Source: J089 sp964549745 | Lineage (GTDB): Bacteria > Fidelibacterota > Marinisomatia > Marinisomatales > J089 | Length of the DNA stretch: 28,670 nt | Reading direction: 5' to 3' | Assembly (NCBI GenBank): GCA_964549745.1 | Contig: CAZJWP010000015.1 | Coordinates: 1 to 28,670, forward strand | In this document: piece after piece, positions 17,115 through 24,973 of the stretch | Layout: each line of letters starts with the position of its first letter | Position numbering within the stretch: the stretch's first letter is position 1 | Notes under the pieces: model-generated | Told to the model about the DNA's origin: nothing | The model's database searches: none | What the model saw: only the letters and a program-made list of their open reading frames with translations | Made by a program: the position numbers and the translations under genes

Positions 17115-17575
17115 GCGAGTCTAAGGCCATTGTTATCCGGGAAAAGAGACTTGCCGATGCCCAATTTGTCTTCAACAACCTTCCCGAGTTCCAGAAGGAA
17201 GTGTCGGAAGAGGAGTATAATACTCGTTTGGAAGGACAATCACACCTGATTCTCACCGCCTACGTCAAAGGAAAACCGGTTGCCGGTAAAATCGGATATG
17301 ACCGCTATAAGGACGGTTCATTTTATTCTTGGATAGGCGGCGTTCTTCCGGAATACCGAAAACGCGGCATTGCCCGGAGATTATTGGACTACCAGGAGGA
17401 ATGGGCAAAAAGTCGGGGTTACCTCTCAATCCGGGTGAAGACTCGTCCGCGTTTTAAAAATATGCTTCGCATGTTGAAACGTGCAGGATACCGGGAAATC
17501 AGCCGGGAATTGCGAAGTCCGGAATCCGAAACCCGAATCTATTTTGAAAAATCACTTTTGGGGGACAAAGTATGA
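17111..17575 (+). CDS. GNAT-family N-acetyltransferase
   Basis: A small acyl-CoA-dependent N-acetyltransferase of 154 residues. The core shows the GNAT motif A: VLPEYRKRGIARRLLDYQEE, with R-K-R-G-I-A as the pyrophosphate loop for acetyl-CoA. The first conventional in-frame start is GTG at 17201, but that would remove about 30 residues of the conserved N-terminal strand and helix (AIVIREKRLADAQFVF). The frame is open back to CTG at 17111, which overlaps the preceding stop (CTGA) and has AAGGAG 8 nt upstream, so I prefer it. The 3' end overlaps yjbQ by 4 nt (ATGA). The substrate is unknown; possibilities include protein N-termini, amines or antibiotics. Confidence 0.8.
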   Translation: MSESKAIVIREKRLADAQFVFNNLPEFQKEVSEEEYNTRLEGQSHLILTAYVKGKPVAGKIGYDRYKDGSFYSWIGGVLPEYRKRGIARRLLDYQEEWAKSRGYLSIRVKTRPRFKNMLRMLKRAGYREISRELRSPESETRIYFEKSLLGDKV

Positions 17576-17961
17576 ATACATTGTCGATTTCTACTCCAGA
17601 GAGAACTGCTTTTATCAACATTACATCGCAGGTCAGTCAGGCTGTTCGCGATTCCGGAATTGAAGATGGCATCGTCACCGTTTATGTTCCGCATACCACG
17701 TGCGGCGTTACAATCAACGAAGCCGCCGATCCTGACGTTCCCCGTGATATTCAGTACCAGTTAGATAAAATTGTACCGTACGAGAAAGGATATCATCATG
17801 CGGAAGGCAACGCGGATGCACATATCAAAACCACGCTGGTAGGGTCGTCGGAAACCATTTTATTGGAAAACGGGCGCTTGCAGTTGGGAACCTGGCAGGG
17901 CATCTTTTTATGCGAATTTGACGGCCCGCGAATTCGAAGGGTTTATGTAAAAGTTACCTGA
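17572..17961 (+). CDS. yjbQ: YjbQ/UPF0047 family protein
   Basis: A 129-residue single-domain protein of the UPF0047/YjbQ family. Members are annotated as secondary thiamine-phosphate synthases because Escherichia coli YjbQ has weak activity of that kind; the true role is unsettled. Conserved residues are present: VPHTTCGVTINEAADPDV, YHHAEGNADAHIKTTLVGSS and LGTWQGIFLCEFDGPR. The length is close to the family norm (about 130-140). It is the last gene of the operon that begins with DUF4159, coupled by ATGA to the acetyltransferase. Its end overlaps the convergent lipoprotein gene by 8 nt, which leaves no space for a normal terminator. Confidence 0.9.
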   Translation: MNTLSISTPERTAFINITSQVSQAVRDSGIEDGIVTVYVPHTTCGVTINEAADPDVPRDIQYQLDKIVPYEKGYHHAEGNADAHIKTTLVGSSETILLENGRLQLGTWQGIFLCEFDGPRIRRVYVKVT

Positions 17962-18727
17962 GTTGGAACTCTTCGATCCGTCGGTTCCGGTAGCTCAGAT
18001 AGAGATCATTATATTTAAAACAAAGTCCCACCACTGTACTGTCTGCTATTGGATAGACTTGTGTTGGCGCAAAATTCCAACCACTGGTGAGTAAAACATC
18101 CTGGCCGTTTAAATCCACACCTAACAGGTAAAACTCCGAATTATGGTAAGCCATGGAATAGATCCCATAATAACCGGTATCCACGTTTGTCAGCTCAAAC
18201 ACAGTGTCCCGGCTAGCCGTTTGGTCGATGGTCTTGGATAAAACCCGAAGCCGATATTGATCGGTTTGCTGGGAATTCCGGTAGAGAACCGCCAGAGAAT
18301 CCAGATCATCCAGGTAGGCGATCCCACTGGGACGCCAGTTATCATTGACAGTATCAGCGGTAAGGTAAATCCGTTCGCCAACCGGTGAAACGCCCAACAG
18401 ATTCCATGTGTCCATGGATTGAAGGAACAGATTCTGTCCGTCGGTTGTCATACCGAAATAGCCCTGACCATTCATTCCCAGATCAAAGCGATCGGTGAGA
18501 TATACCGAACCGGTATCCGCGGAAAATTGGAGGAGATCAATCTGAGAACCGGCATGACCGGACAGATCGTAATTCGTGGAGAAGAAATGTCCGTTCACGT
18601 AGGTAATGTCGCAAATGTCATCGGCGTAAGTATTCCGGCTGGTATCAATATTGAGATCATCCGAACAGGCGGTAATCCACAGAACGGGCAGGAAAAGCAT
18701 CGGTACGAAATAGCTTAATTTTCTCAT
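17954..18727 (-). CDS. Putative lipoprotein with propeller-like repeats
   Basis: A 257-residue protein with a signal sequence and lipobox ending WITAC, so it is probably anchored to an outer-membrane leaflet. I do not recognise the mature family. The body alternates short beta-rich units (GYFGMTTDGQNLFLQSMD, YYGIYSMAYHNSEFYLLGVD, VVGLCFKYNDLYLSYRNRRI) consistent with a beta-propeller. The frame opens three codons earlier at 18736; the inner ATG at 18727 gives a more usual signal peptide, but neither has a strong ribosome site. It is the last gene of the fabH operon, 6-15 nt behind mazG, and its 3' end overlaps yjbQ by 8 nt. Confidence 0.7.
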   Translation of the reverse strand: MRKLSYFVPMLFLPVLWITACSDDLNIDTSRNTYADDICDITYVNGHFFSTNYDLSGHAGSQIDLLQFSADTGSVYLTDRFDLGMNGQGYFGMTTDGQNLFLQSMDTWNLLGVSPVGERIYLTADTVNDNWRPSGIAYLDDLDSLAVLYRNSQQTDQYRLRVLSKTIDQTASRDTVFELTNVDTGYYGIYSMAYHNSEFYLLGVDLNGQDVLLTSGWNFAPTQVYPIADSTVVGLCFKYNDLYLSYRNRRIEEFQLR

Positions 18728-18742
18728 GATGAACATCTCGGA

Positions 18743-19525
18743 TCAGGGTAAACGCTCTTTCTGTTTAGCCTGTTCCCAAATTGCATCCATTTCTGCCAGA
18801 GATGCCTTTTCAATCGGGATGTCCTTCTTTTTTAGCTCTTGCTCGACAAATTTAAATCGCCGAATGAATTTAACGTTGGTTTTGCGGAGAGCGTCTTCTG
18901 CGGATATTTTCAGGGTACGTGACAAGTTTACGATTGCAAATAAAACATCGCCGATCTCTTCTTCAATGTGTGGTTTGGACCCATTCGATTCCGCCTCTTT
19001 CAGTTCGCTGATCTCTTCATGCACTTTTCCCCAAACCTGTTTAATCTCGTCCCAATCGAAGCCCACATAGCTGGCTTTTTCCTGTAACCGTTGTGCCCGT
19101 ACCAATCCCGGCAGACTGGCCGGAACGCCATCCAATCGCGATGCGCGGCCTTTTTCTTTATGTTTGGCCGCTTCCCAGTTTTGCTTGGCATGGAAACTGG
19201 CATCCGCCTGAGCATCTCCAAAAACATGGGGATGCCTCCGAATCAGTTTTTCATTGATTCGGTCCAGGGAATCATCGATAGAAAAACGCTGGTCTTCTTC
19301 GGCAATCCGGGCCTGCATCACAACGTGTAGTAATACATCGCCCAGTTCTTCTTTTAAGGTCGCCCAGTCTTCTTCATCCACGCTTTCCATGACTTCATAC
19401 GTTTCTTCCAGGAAATAGGGCAGAAGAGAGGCATGGGTCTGTTCCCGATCCCAGGGACAACCATCCGGTTCCCGAAGGCGGGTTACGGTTTTCATGAGTT
19501 GTTCAAACTTTTCGCCGGTAGTCAT
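18743..19525 (-). CDS. mazG: Nucleoside triphosphate pyrophosphohydrolase MazG
   Basis: A 260-residue enzyme that hydrolyses (d)NTPs to monophosphate and pyrophosphate, a house-cleaning activity that also lowers ppGpp in Escherichia coli. Both tandem MazG domains are visible. The first has DGCPWDREQTHASL, EETYEVMESVDEEDW and EELGDVLLHVVMQARIAEE (E-x2-E ... E-x2-D metal-binding pattern). The second has GFDWDEIKQVWGKVHEEISE and EEEIGDVLFAIVNLSR. The RRHPHVFGD segment between them is typical. Length fits full-size MazG (about 260-270). It starts 1 nt after the ybeY stop, and the lipoprotein gene follows. Confidence 0.95.
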   Translation of the reverse strand: MTTGEKFEQLMKTVTRLREPDGCPWDREQTHASLLPYFLEETYEVMESVDEEDWATLKEELGDVLLHVVMQARIAEEDQRFSIDDSLDRINEKLIRRHPHVFGDAQADASFHAKQNWEAAKHKEKGRASRLDGVPASLPGLVRAQRLQEKASYVGFDWDEIKQVWGKVHEEISELKEAESNGSKPHIEEEIGDVLFAIVNLSRTLKISAEDALRKTNVKFIRRFKFVEQELKKKDIPIEKASLAEMDAIWEQAKQKERLP

Positions 19526-19526
19526 T

Positions 19527-19979
19527 TCAGTCCTGTTCTTTTGGAATTAGTGAGTCCCAGGGGACATGCGCCAGAATATCGTCTTCCCGAGTACGCATGG
19601 CCCGGATGTCGTTGTCGGTTTTATCGTCAAAACCGAGTAAATGCAAACAGCCGTGGATAATCAACCGGGCAATTTCCCTTGGCTCAGGTTCTTCAAAATG
19701 TTTGGCGTTTTCCCGGGCCCGCGGAAGACTGATATACACTTCACCTTCCGGGGAAGGTTCTTCATAATCATTGAGTCGAAAGGCAATAACGTCGGTGAGC
19801 TGGTCGACTTTAAAAAACTCCTTTTTCAATTTATTCAGGAGTTCATCATCACCGAAGATCAGGGTAATATGGGCATCATCGATCTGATATTCGGACCAAA
19901 CGGCATCCACAATTTTCCGAATGACCCTATCAGGATAACGGTTTTGGTCGGGATCGAATTCCAGTATCAGTTGATTCAC
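19527..19979 (-). CDS. ybeY: Endoribonuclease/rRNA maturation factor YbeY
   Basis: A 150-residue YbeY (UPF0054) metalloprotein, involved in 16S rRNA 3'-end maturation and ribosome quality control. The metal-binding segment is IIHGCLHLLGFDDKTDNDI: H109 and H113 are present, but the third canonical histidine (HxxxHxxxxxH) is aspartate (D119). Followed by DKT, this form is familiar from Bacteroidota YbeY proteins, so the site is probably intact rather than lost. The start is GTG at 19979, overlapping the upstream TGA (GTGA). It lies between the 7TM-HD phosphohydrolase and mazG. The pgpH-ybeY adjacency is conserved in many bacteria. Confidence 0.93.
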   Translation of the reverse strand: MNQLILEFDPDQNRYPDRVIRKIVDAVWSEYQIDDAHITLIFGDDELLNKLKKEFFKVDQLTDVIAFRLNDYEEPSPEGEVYISLPRARENAKHFEEPEPREIARLIIHGCLHLLGFDDKTDNDIRAMRTREDDILAHVPWDSLIPKEQD

Positions 19980-22333
19980 GTCAACGGACGCCGGAAAACT
20001 TCATCCGGGTTGGGTGGTTTTTCCTCATCTTCCGGGTATTCTATCCGAATATGATAAATTCCGCGTAATACCGGTAACATGCCGCTATGACCGTCCACGC
20101 TCCCTTTGATTTTTTGCAGTTCAGATAAGGTTAACGGGCATTCGGACAATTGTCCTTCGTTGATCCGCTTTTGAATGATCCGGTCCAACATAGCCTCGAT
20201 CTTGAAAATATCCGGATCCTTAATTGACCGAACCGCAGCTTCCGCGGCTTCGCAGATCATTAAAATACCGGTTTCCCGGGAATTCGGTTTTGGACCCGGA
20301 TACCGGAAGGCGGATTCATCCACTTTGTCCTTGCCGCCGGCTTCTTCCACAGCTTTTAAATAAAAGTATTCGACGCGGGTGGTCCCATGATGCATGGGGA
20401 TAAAATCACGGACGATTTTGGGGATTCGATATTCTTCTGCCAGGCGCAACCCTTCGCGGACATGATTCCGAATAATCTTGGCGCTCATGGTGGCTGTCAG
20501 GGTATCGTGCTTGTTTTCGCCTAAAAATTGGTTCTCAATAAAATATTCGGCATGGGTCATTTTACCGATGTCATGGTAGTACGCACCTACCCGGCAGAGT
20601 AAAGCACGGGCTCCGATGGCATCCGCGCAGGCTTCGGCCAAATTTCCAACGACAATGCAATGATTGAAGGTGCCGTTCGCTTCACGCTGCAATCGTTTCA
20701 GTAATGGGTGATCGAAGTCCAACAATTCAATCAATGTCAGATCGGTGGTTACATTGAAGACCAGTTCCAGAAGACCGATTAATCCGTAGGTGATAATCGG
20801 CGCGGCTACACTGTTAATCACCAGGTACATGAGGTCATTCTGCATCTTGTCCATGGTCAGTGATTTGAACAGTCCCAGTCCGATCACAACCAGAATGCTG
20901 GCTCCAATCAAAGCAAACATGGTGGTAAAGAGTTGAGACCGGGTCCGCAAGCGCCGAATGTTGTACATGGCAATGGACGAGGTGAACATGGTCACGATAA
21001 TAAAGTCCAGGTTATTCCCGATCATGATCCCGGTAAGGATGGCCATACTGGTGGTGCCCATGAATCCGATTCGGGCATCGAATAAGATTGTGAGGACCAT
21101 GGCTGCCACGGAAACGGGGACCAGGTATTCGGAGGCAGTTAGGCGGATCACGACCACATGCGCAATACCAATACTGGCCAGAAAAACCAATGAGATCAAC
21201 AGGATCATTCGCCAGTCGTCATAGACATGTTTTCGATAGAGCAGTAAAAAAGTAAAAAAGAAAGAAATGATAACACCAACCAGAATCAGACGACCCACGA
21301 AAGCCAGTGCTTTGTCTATAAAAGAGCTGGACCGTTCTCTCTGGTTCATGGCCAACGCCAGAGATTTTATTTTTTGCAGGATGTCAGGTGTGATACGGGT
21401 ATTTTTATCAACAATGCGTTCGTCTTTGAGCACGGTTCCCTGGTAACGCGGAACCCGATCCAATCGCGCTTGCTGCCGCCGTTCAGTCGTTTCCTTGTCG
21501 TATATCAGGTTCGGCCGCATGAATTCCACAATCAACAGGTAACCCAAATCCCGGCGGATGTCCGCTTCGATATCGTACATCTTGGTGATTTCCACCCGCG
21601 CTTTAATCCAGGCTGCTTCCAGGTCGTTGAAAGTGTCAGGATTTTCGGTGACAGGAACATCGCCCTGGGCCACCATCACTTCCTTGCTGATGATCTTATC
21701 CCGGGCAATATCGTAAATCCCTTCCGCCCAGCGATTCCGGCAAATCTGAACAATGTCATTTTCAAACTGCTTTTCGTTGAAACGCGGCAAAGTGTCGCTG
21801 GTGGTGTGCAGGAAAGACGCCCAGGGTTCCTGATCAGTCTTGAAAGGATAGTTCTTGGTAAACGTCGTTTCCAGGATTTGCCAGGCCGTGCTGTCGGTAC
21901 TGAACTCCGAGCGCGCATCCGCGAATTGAGGTTCGTACCGGTATCGGTAAACCAGGTCCTCCGATTGTTTATATTTCCGGTAGGCTTCCCGGAGTTCATC
22001 CGAAAGAATAAAGAAGTTTTTAATATCCTTAATCGAATTATCTACAACGTCTGAATTCCGGGTGAATAAGAAAAACTCGGATCGCATCGCTTCATCCAAA
22101 TCAGCCTTAAGTTTTTCTTCGGTTTTCAGAATCGGAAATGTGAAGGGTGCGATGACCGGTTCCCGTGCAATTTCATTTAACTGGTAAGTATATTTTAGCG
22201 AAGAACCGGTTGGAAAGAATACAGCCAAACCCAGAATCAGTAAAGTCAAAATAAAGATATGATACCGGTATTTGGTGAAAACCAGGTTCCACCGGTCTTT
22301 TCTTTTTTGACGTCTGGATTTTTTACGGTACAT
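19976..22333 (-). CDS. 7TM-HD family phosphohydrolase (PgpH-like)
   Basis: A 785-residue membrane enzyme. Layout: basic N-terminus, transmembrane helix (about 25-41), extracytoplasmic 7TMR-HDED region (50-340), a cluster of hydrophobic helices (about 345-525) and a cytoplasmic HD domain (535-720). Metal ligands are visible as H558 (NHCIVVGN) and H587-D588 (GAYYHDIGKM), with later MHHGTTRVEYFY and CEAAEAAVRSI segments. PgpH of Listeria, with this architecture, is a c-di-AMP phosphodiesterase; the same reaction is likely here but inferred. It begins 2 nt after the acyl-CoA dehydrogenase stop and overlaps ybeY by 4 nt. A basic tail (PEDEEKPPNPDEVFRRPLT) follows the HD domain. Confidence 0.92.
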   Translation of the reverse strand: MYRKKSRRQKRKDRWNLVFTKYRYHIFILTLLILGLAVFFPTGSSLKYTYQLNEIAREPVIAPFTFPILKTEEKLKADLDEAMRSEFFLFTRNSDVVDNSIKDIKNFFILSDELREAYRKYKQSEDLVYRYRYEPQFADARSEFSTDSTAWQILETTFTKNYPFKTDQEPWASFLHTTSDTLPRFNEKQFENDIVQICRNRWAEGIYDIARDKIISKEVMVAQGDVPVTENPDTFNDLEAAWIKARVEITKMYDIEADIRRDLGYLLIVEFMRPNLIYDKETTERRQQARLDRVPRYQGTVLKDERIVDKNTRITPDILQKIKSLALAMNQRERSSSFIDKALAFVGRLILVGVIISFFFTFLLLYRKHVYDDWRMILLISLVFLASIGIAHVVVIRLTASEYLVPVSVAAMVLTILFDARIGFMGTTSMAILTGIMIGNNLDFIIVTMFTSSIAMYNIRRLRTRSQLFTTMFALIGASILVVIGLGLFKSLTMDKMQNDLMYLVINSVAAPIITYGLIGLLELVFNVTTDLTLIELLDFDHPLLKRLQREANGTFNHCIVVGNLAEACADAIGARALLCRVGAYYHDIGKMTHAEYFIENQFLGENKHDTLTATMSAKIIRNHVREGLRLAEEYRIPKIVRDFIPMHHGTTRVEYFYLKAVEEAGGKDKVDESAFRYPGPKPNSRETGILMICEAAEAAVRSIKDPDIFKIEAMLDRIIQKRINEGQLSECPLTLSELQKIKGSVDGHSGMLPVLRGIYHIRIEYPEDEEKPPNPDEVFRRPLT

Positions 22334-22335
22334 GT

Positions 22336-23490
22336 TTAGTCTAGAACGGACTTAATGATTTCCCGGGCAATAATGATTCGTTGGATTTCACTAGTGCCTT
22401 CGCCGATTTCCAATACTTTAGCATCCCGGAAATATCGTTCCACATCGTAGTCTTTTACATAGCCATAACCACCGTGGACCTGAATCGCTTCAATCGTAGT
22501 ATCCATGGCCACTTCACTGGCGTATAATTTGGCCATGGCTGCTTCTTTGACGACATCTTCACCCTGATCTTTCATCCAGGCGGCGTGGTAGACCAATAGT
22601 TTGGCCGCTTCAATCCGTGTTGCTATATCCGCCAGTTTGAAACTCACGGCCTGGAATTTATGGATCGGCTGGCCGAAGGCCTCCCGTTCGGTTGAGTACT
22701 TCAACGCTTTTTCATAAGCTCCTTCAGCCGTACCCACGGCCAGCGCAGCTACGGAAATCCGGCCGCCGGTGAGTGTTTTCAAAAAAGTTTTAAACCCGCC
22801 CTGAGGATTTCCCATCAATGCGGACGCAGGAATACGCATATTTTCAAAAAATAATTGCCGGGTATCGCTGGCCCGCCATCCCATTTTCTTCTCTTTCGGA
22901 CCGATGGTCAAACCGGGTGTATTCGTTGGAATGACAAAAGCGCCTATGCCTTGTTTTTTCCCATCTTCCACAATCTGAGAGGTGAAAGAAAGAACACCGG
23001 CTTTTCCCGAATTGGTGATAAAAATCTTTCCGCCATTGACGATATAAGCATCGCCGTCTTTTACCGCTGTTGTTTGCGTAGAACCGGCATCACTGCCGGC
23101 ATTTGGTTCGGTCAGACCGAAAGCGCCCAAAATTTCTCCGGAAGCCAACTTGGGCAGCCATTCCTGTTTTTGCGCTTCGTTACCAGCCAGAAAAATGGGC
23201 ATGGTTCCCAGAGATGTGTGCGCGGCCAGTGTGATGGCTACAGAGGCATCTACTTTTGCCAATTCGATCACCGCAGTGGCATACGCCACCGTGTCCATTC
23301 CGGCGCCGCCGTATGATTCGGGAATTGGGATTCCCATGAGCCCTAATTCACCCATCTTATCCACCAGCTCTTGCGGAAATCGTCCCGTTTCGTCCAGTTC
23401 CTGTGATAAGGGTGCCACTTCGTTTTTTGCAAAATCCCGGACCATGTCCCGGAGCATTTCATGTTCTTCAGTAAAGAATAGAGAGTCCAT
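22336..23490 (-). CDS. Acyl-CoA dehydrogenase
   Basis: A 384-residue FAD-dependent acyl-CoA dehydrogenase, which forms the alpha,beta double bond of acyl-CoA esters. Motifs: substrate/FAD segment FGLTEPNAGSDAGS, KIFITNSGKAG, the MGWRASDT loop, IHKFQAVSFKLADIATRIEA, the helix QVHGGYGYVKDYDVERYFRD and the C-terminal LEIGEGTSEIQRIIIAREI, whose Glu in GEGT is the catalytic base in short-chain family members. The frame opens at 23553, but that would overlap fabH by over 40 nt. The ATG at 23490 gives the standard MDSLFFTEEHEMLRDMVRDF start. It lies 19 nt behind fabH in the same operon. Chain-length specificity is not determinable. Confidence 0.94.
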   Translation of the reverse strand: MDSLFFTEEHEMLRDMVRDFAKNEVAPLSQELDETGRFPQELVDKMGELGLMGIPIPESYGGAGMDTVAYATAVIELAKVDASVAITLAAHTSLGTMPIFLAGNEAQKQEWLPKLASGEILGAFGLTEPNAGSDAGSTQTTAVKDGDAYIVNGGKIFITNSGKAGVLSFTSQIVEDGKKQGIGAFVIPTNTPGLTIGPKEKKMGWRASDTRQLFFENMRIPASALMGNPQGGFKTFLKTLTGGRISVAALAVGTAEGAYEKALKYSTEREAFGQPIHKFQAVSFKLADIATRIEAAKLLVYHAAWMKDQGEDVVKEAAMAKLYASEVAMDTTIEAIQVHGGYGYVKDYDVERYFRDAKVLEIGEGTSEIQRIIIAREIIKSVLD

Positions 23491-23509
23491 ATTTATCCAA
23501 ATGTTTATG

Positions 23510-24502
23510 TTACCAGCGAATGGCTGCGGAAGCCCAGGTAAATCCGGAGCCAAAAGCGGCCAGAATCACCAAATCGCCATTGTGAATTTTACCTTCCTGA
23601 AGCGCTTCTGACAATGCGATTGGAATAGAAGCGGCGGTCGTATTTCCAAATTTCTGTATATTGCTGAATACCCGGTCCATACCAATGTCCAGTTTTTTAG
23701 CCACCATCTGACTGATTCGGAGGTTGGCTTGATGCGGAATAATCAACGCCACGTCATCGATGGACAGGTTGTTCGCGTCCAAAGCTTCACGAATCACTTC
23801 CGGAAAACGGGTGATGGCATTCCGAAACACCTCGCGCCCGTTCATTGAAGGATAATGTCGTCCTTCAGCGATCATTTCTTCGGATATACGCGGATTAATT
23901 CGGGACGCCGGAACTTCACACCACAGATCTTTCAGGTATTTACCTTCGGAATGTAAGTGTGTGGACAAGATACCCGATGGACCGTCACCGGCTTGCAGGA
24001 TCACCGCTCCGGCGCCATCGCCGAACAGAACCGACATATCCCGGCCTTCCGTAGAAAGATTGAGCGCAGTAGACTGCACTTCAGCGCCAATGACCAGGAT
24101 GGTATCGGCAAAGCCGGAACGGATGTACTGATCACCGATGGAAAGGGCATAGATGAAAGCGGAACAGGCCACTTTAATATCAAAACTGGGTACAGTACGC
24201 AAGCCAAGCTTGTCCTGCAATTGGTTGCCCACACCAGGGAAAAAATAGTCGGAGGTCAGTGAAGCAACGACCACCATGTCGATCCTTTCCGGCTCAATAC
24301 CGGCTTGCTTGATCGCGCCAAGCGAAGCGCGATAGGCCAGATCGCTGGTGCCTTCACCTTCCCGAACCCAGTGTCGTTCCTCGATTCCGGTACGGGCAAC
24401 GATCCATTCATTTGATGTGTCCATCAATTTTTCCAGGTCGGCGTTGGTAACAACTCGCTCCGGAACAGCGTGGGAAACGCCGATAATTTTTGCCTGTCTC
24501 AT
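23510..24502 (-). CDS. fabH: Beta-ketoacyl-ACP synthase III (FabH)
   Basis: A 330-residue KAS III, which condenses acetyl- or branched acyl-CoA with malonyl-ACP to start fatty acid synthesis. The catalytic triad is visible: C113 in KVACSAFIYAL, H257 in LIIPHQANLRI and N287 in FGNTTAASIP. NEWIVARTGIEERHW near the N-terminus and VLFGDGAGAVIL are also typical. The start ATG at 24502 has taaggga about 10 nt upstream. It is the first gene of the six-gene minus-strand operon and is divergent from the Rrf2-type regulator across an intergenic region that contains the scaffold gap. Linkage with an acyl-CoA dehydrogenase suggests a shared role in fatty-acid supply. Confidence 0.95.
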   Translation of the reverse strand: MRQAKIIGVSHAVPERVVTNADLEKLMDTSNEWIVARTGIEERHWVREGEGTSDLAYRASLGAIKQAGIEPERIDMVVVASLTSDYFFPGVGNQLQDKLGLRTVPSFDIKVACSAFIYALSIGDQYIRSGFADTILVIGAEVQSTALNLSTEGRDMSVLFGDGAGAVILQAGDGPSGILSTHLHSEGKYLKDLWCEVPASRINPRISEEMIAEGRHYPSMNGREVFRNAITRFPEVIREALDANNLSIDDVALIIPHQANLRISQMVAKKLDIGMDRVFSNIQKFGNTTAASIPIALSEALQEGKIHNGDLVILAAFGSGFTWASAAIRW

Positions 24503-24705
24503 AAATGTGTCCCTTACAGTCTATTGTTGGTTGGAACTGGAATCATTGTATTTGAAACTCACCCGGAATTTATTGTATCCACGCCGGGAATTCCCGGAAA
24601 ATGTTGGTGCACAGGTCAAGAACAATCCCAATTGATTTAAGAAAAGTCAGTCATCCCGATATAGAGAAAACTACTGTCTATGGCCGTGGTACTCCATTTT
24701 GGGAT

Positions 24706-24760
24706 GGAGTTTTAAAAGAAGATGACTTGGTCCACTAATTTAATTATTAATAGATTACCC
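24706..24760. repeat. Contig-end duplication, copy 1
   Basis: A 55-base stretch beginning ggagttttaaaag and ending agattaccc directly abuts the N run. It is identical to 24861-24915. The best reading is that it is the same genomic sequence present at the ends of two contigs, not a biological repeat. Confidence 0.9.
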
Positions 24761-24860
24761 NNNNNNNNNNNNNNNNNNNNNNNNNNNNNNNNNNNNNNNN
24801 NNNNNNNNNNNNNNNNNNNNNNNNNNNNNNNNNNNNNNNNNNNNNNNNNNNNNNNNNNNN
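24761..24860. other. Assembly gap of 100 N
   Basis: Exactly 100 unknown bases, the conventional placeholder for a gap of unspecified length. It is bordered by identical 55-base sequences. Confidence 0.99.
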
Positions 24861-24915
24861 GGAGTTTTAAAAGAAGATGACTTGGTCCACTAATTTAATT
24901 ATTAATAGATTACCC
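24861..24915. repeat. Contig-end duplication, copy 2
   Basis: Second identical copy of the 55-base stretch, starting at the first base after the N run. The following bases lead to the Rrf2-type gene 59 nt further on, so the regulator's promoter lies in or just after this copy. Confidence 0.9.
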
Positions 24916-24973
24916 TTACGGTTATGTATTATCTTAGCCGGGTTCTTTCACGATTCAATCCTTAGTTACCAAT

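Larger units (their letters stand above)
24503..24973. other. Intergenic region with scaffold gap, no gene seen
   Basis: It separates divergent fabH and the Rrf2-type regulator. It holds a perfect 14-bp palindrome ccgggaattcccgg (24584-24597), two TACAAT words on the minus strand that may be -10 elements for fabH, a hairpin actccat/atggagt (24691-24710), an exact 55-bp duplication and 100 unknown bases. No open frame of note is present in the known bases. Confidence 0.7.

Noticed and set aside
21374..22054. 226-codon frame antisense to the 7TM-HD phosphohydrolase
   Set aside because: Composition is that of a mirror frame of a real gene; no domain, no ribosome site and no room for a separate unit.
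24691..24710. Hairpin actccat/atggagt as a terminator
   Set aside because: It has only 7 bp with TTT after it, and lies between divergent genes where no transcript should end; it may be chance or a regulatory site.
24706..24915. 55-bp direct repeat as the ends of a mobile element or attachment sites
   Set aside because: The copies abut a default-size N run exactly on both sides; an assembly overlap explains this fully and no transposase or integrase is present.
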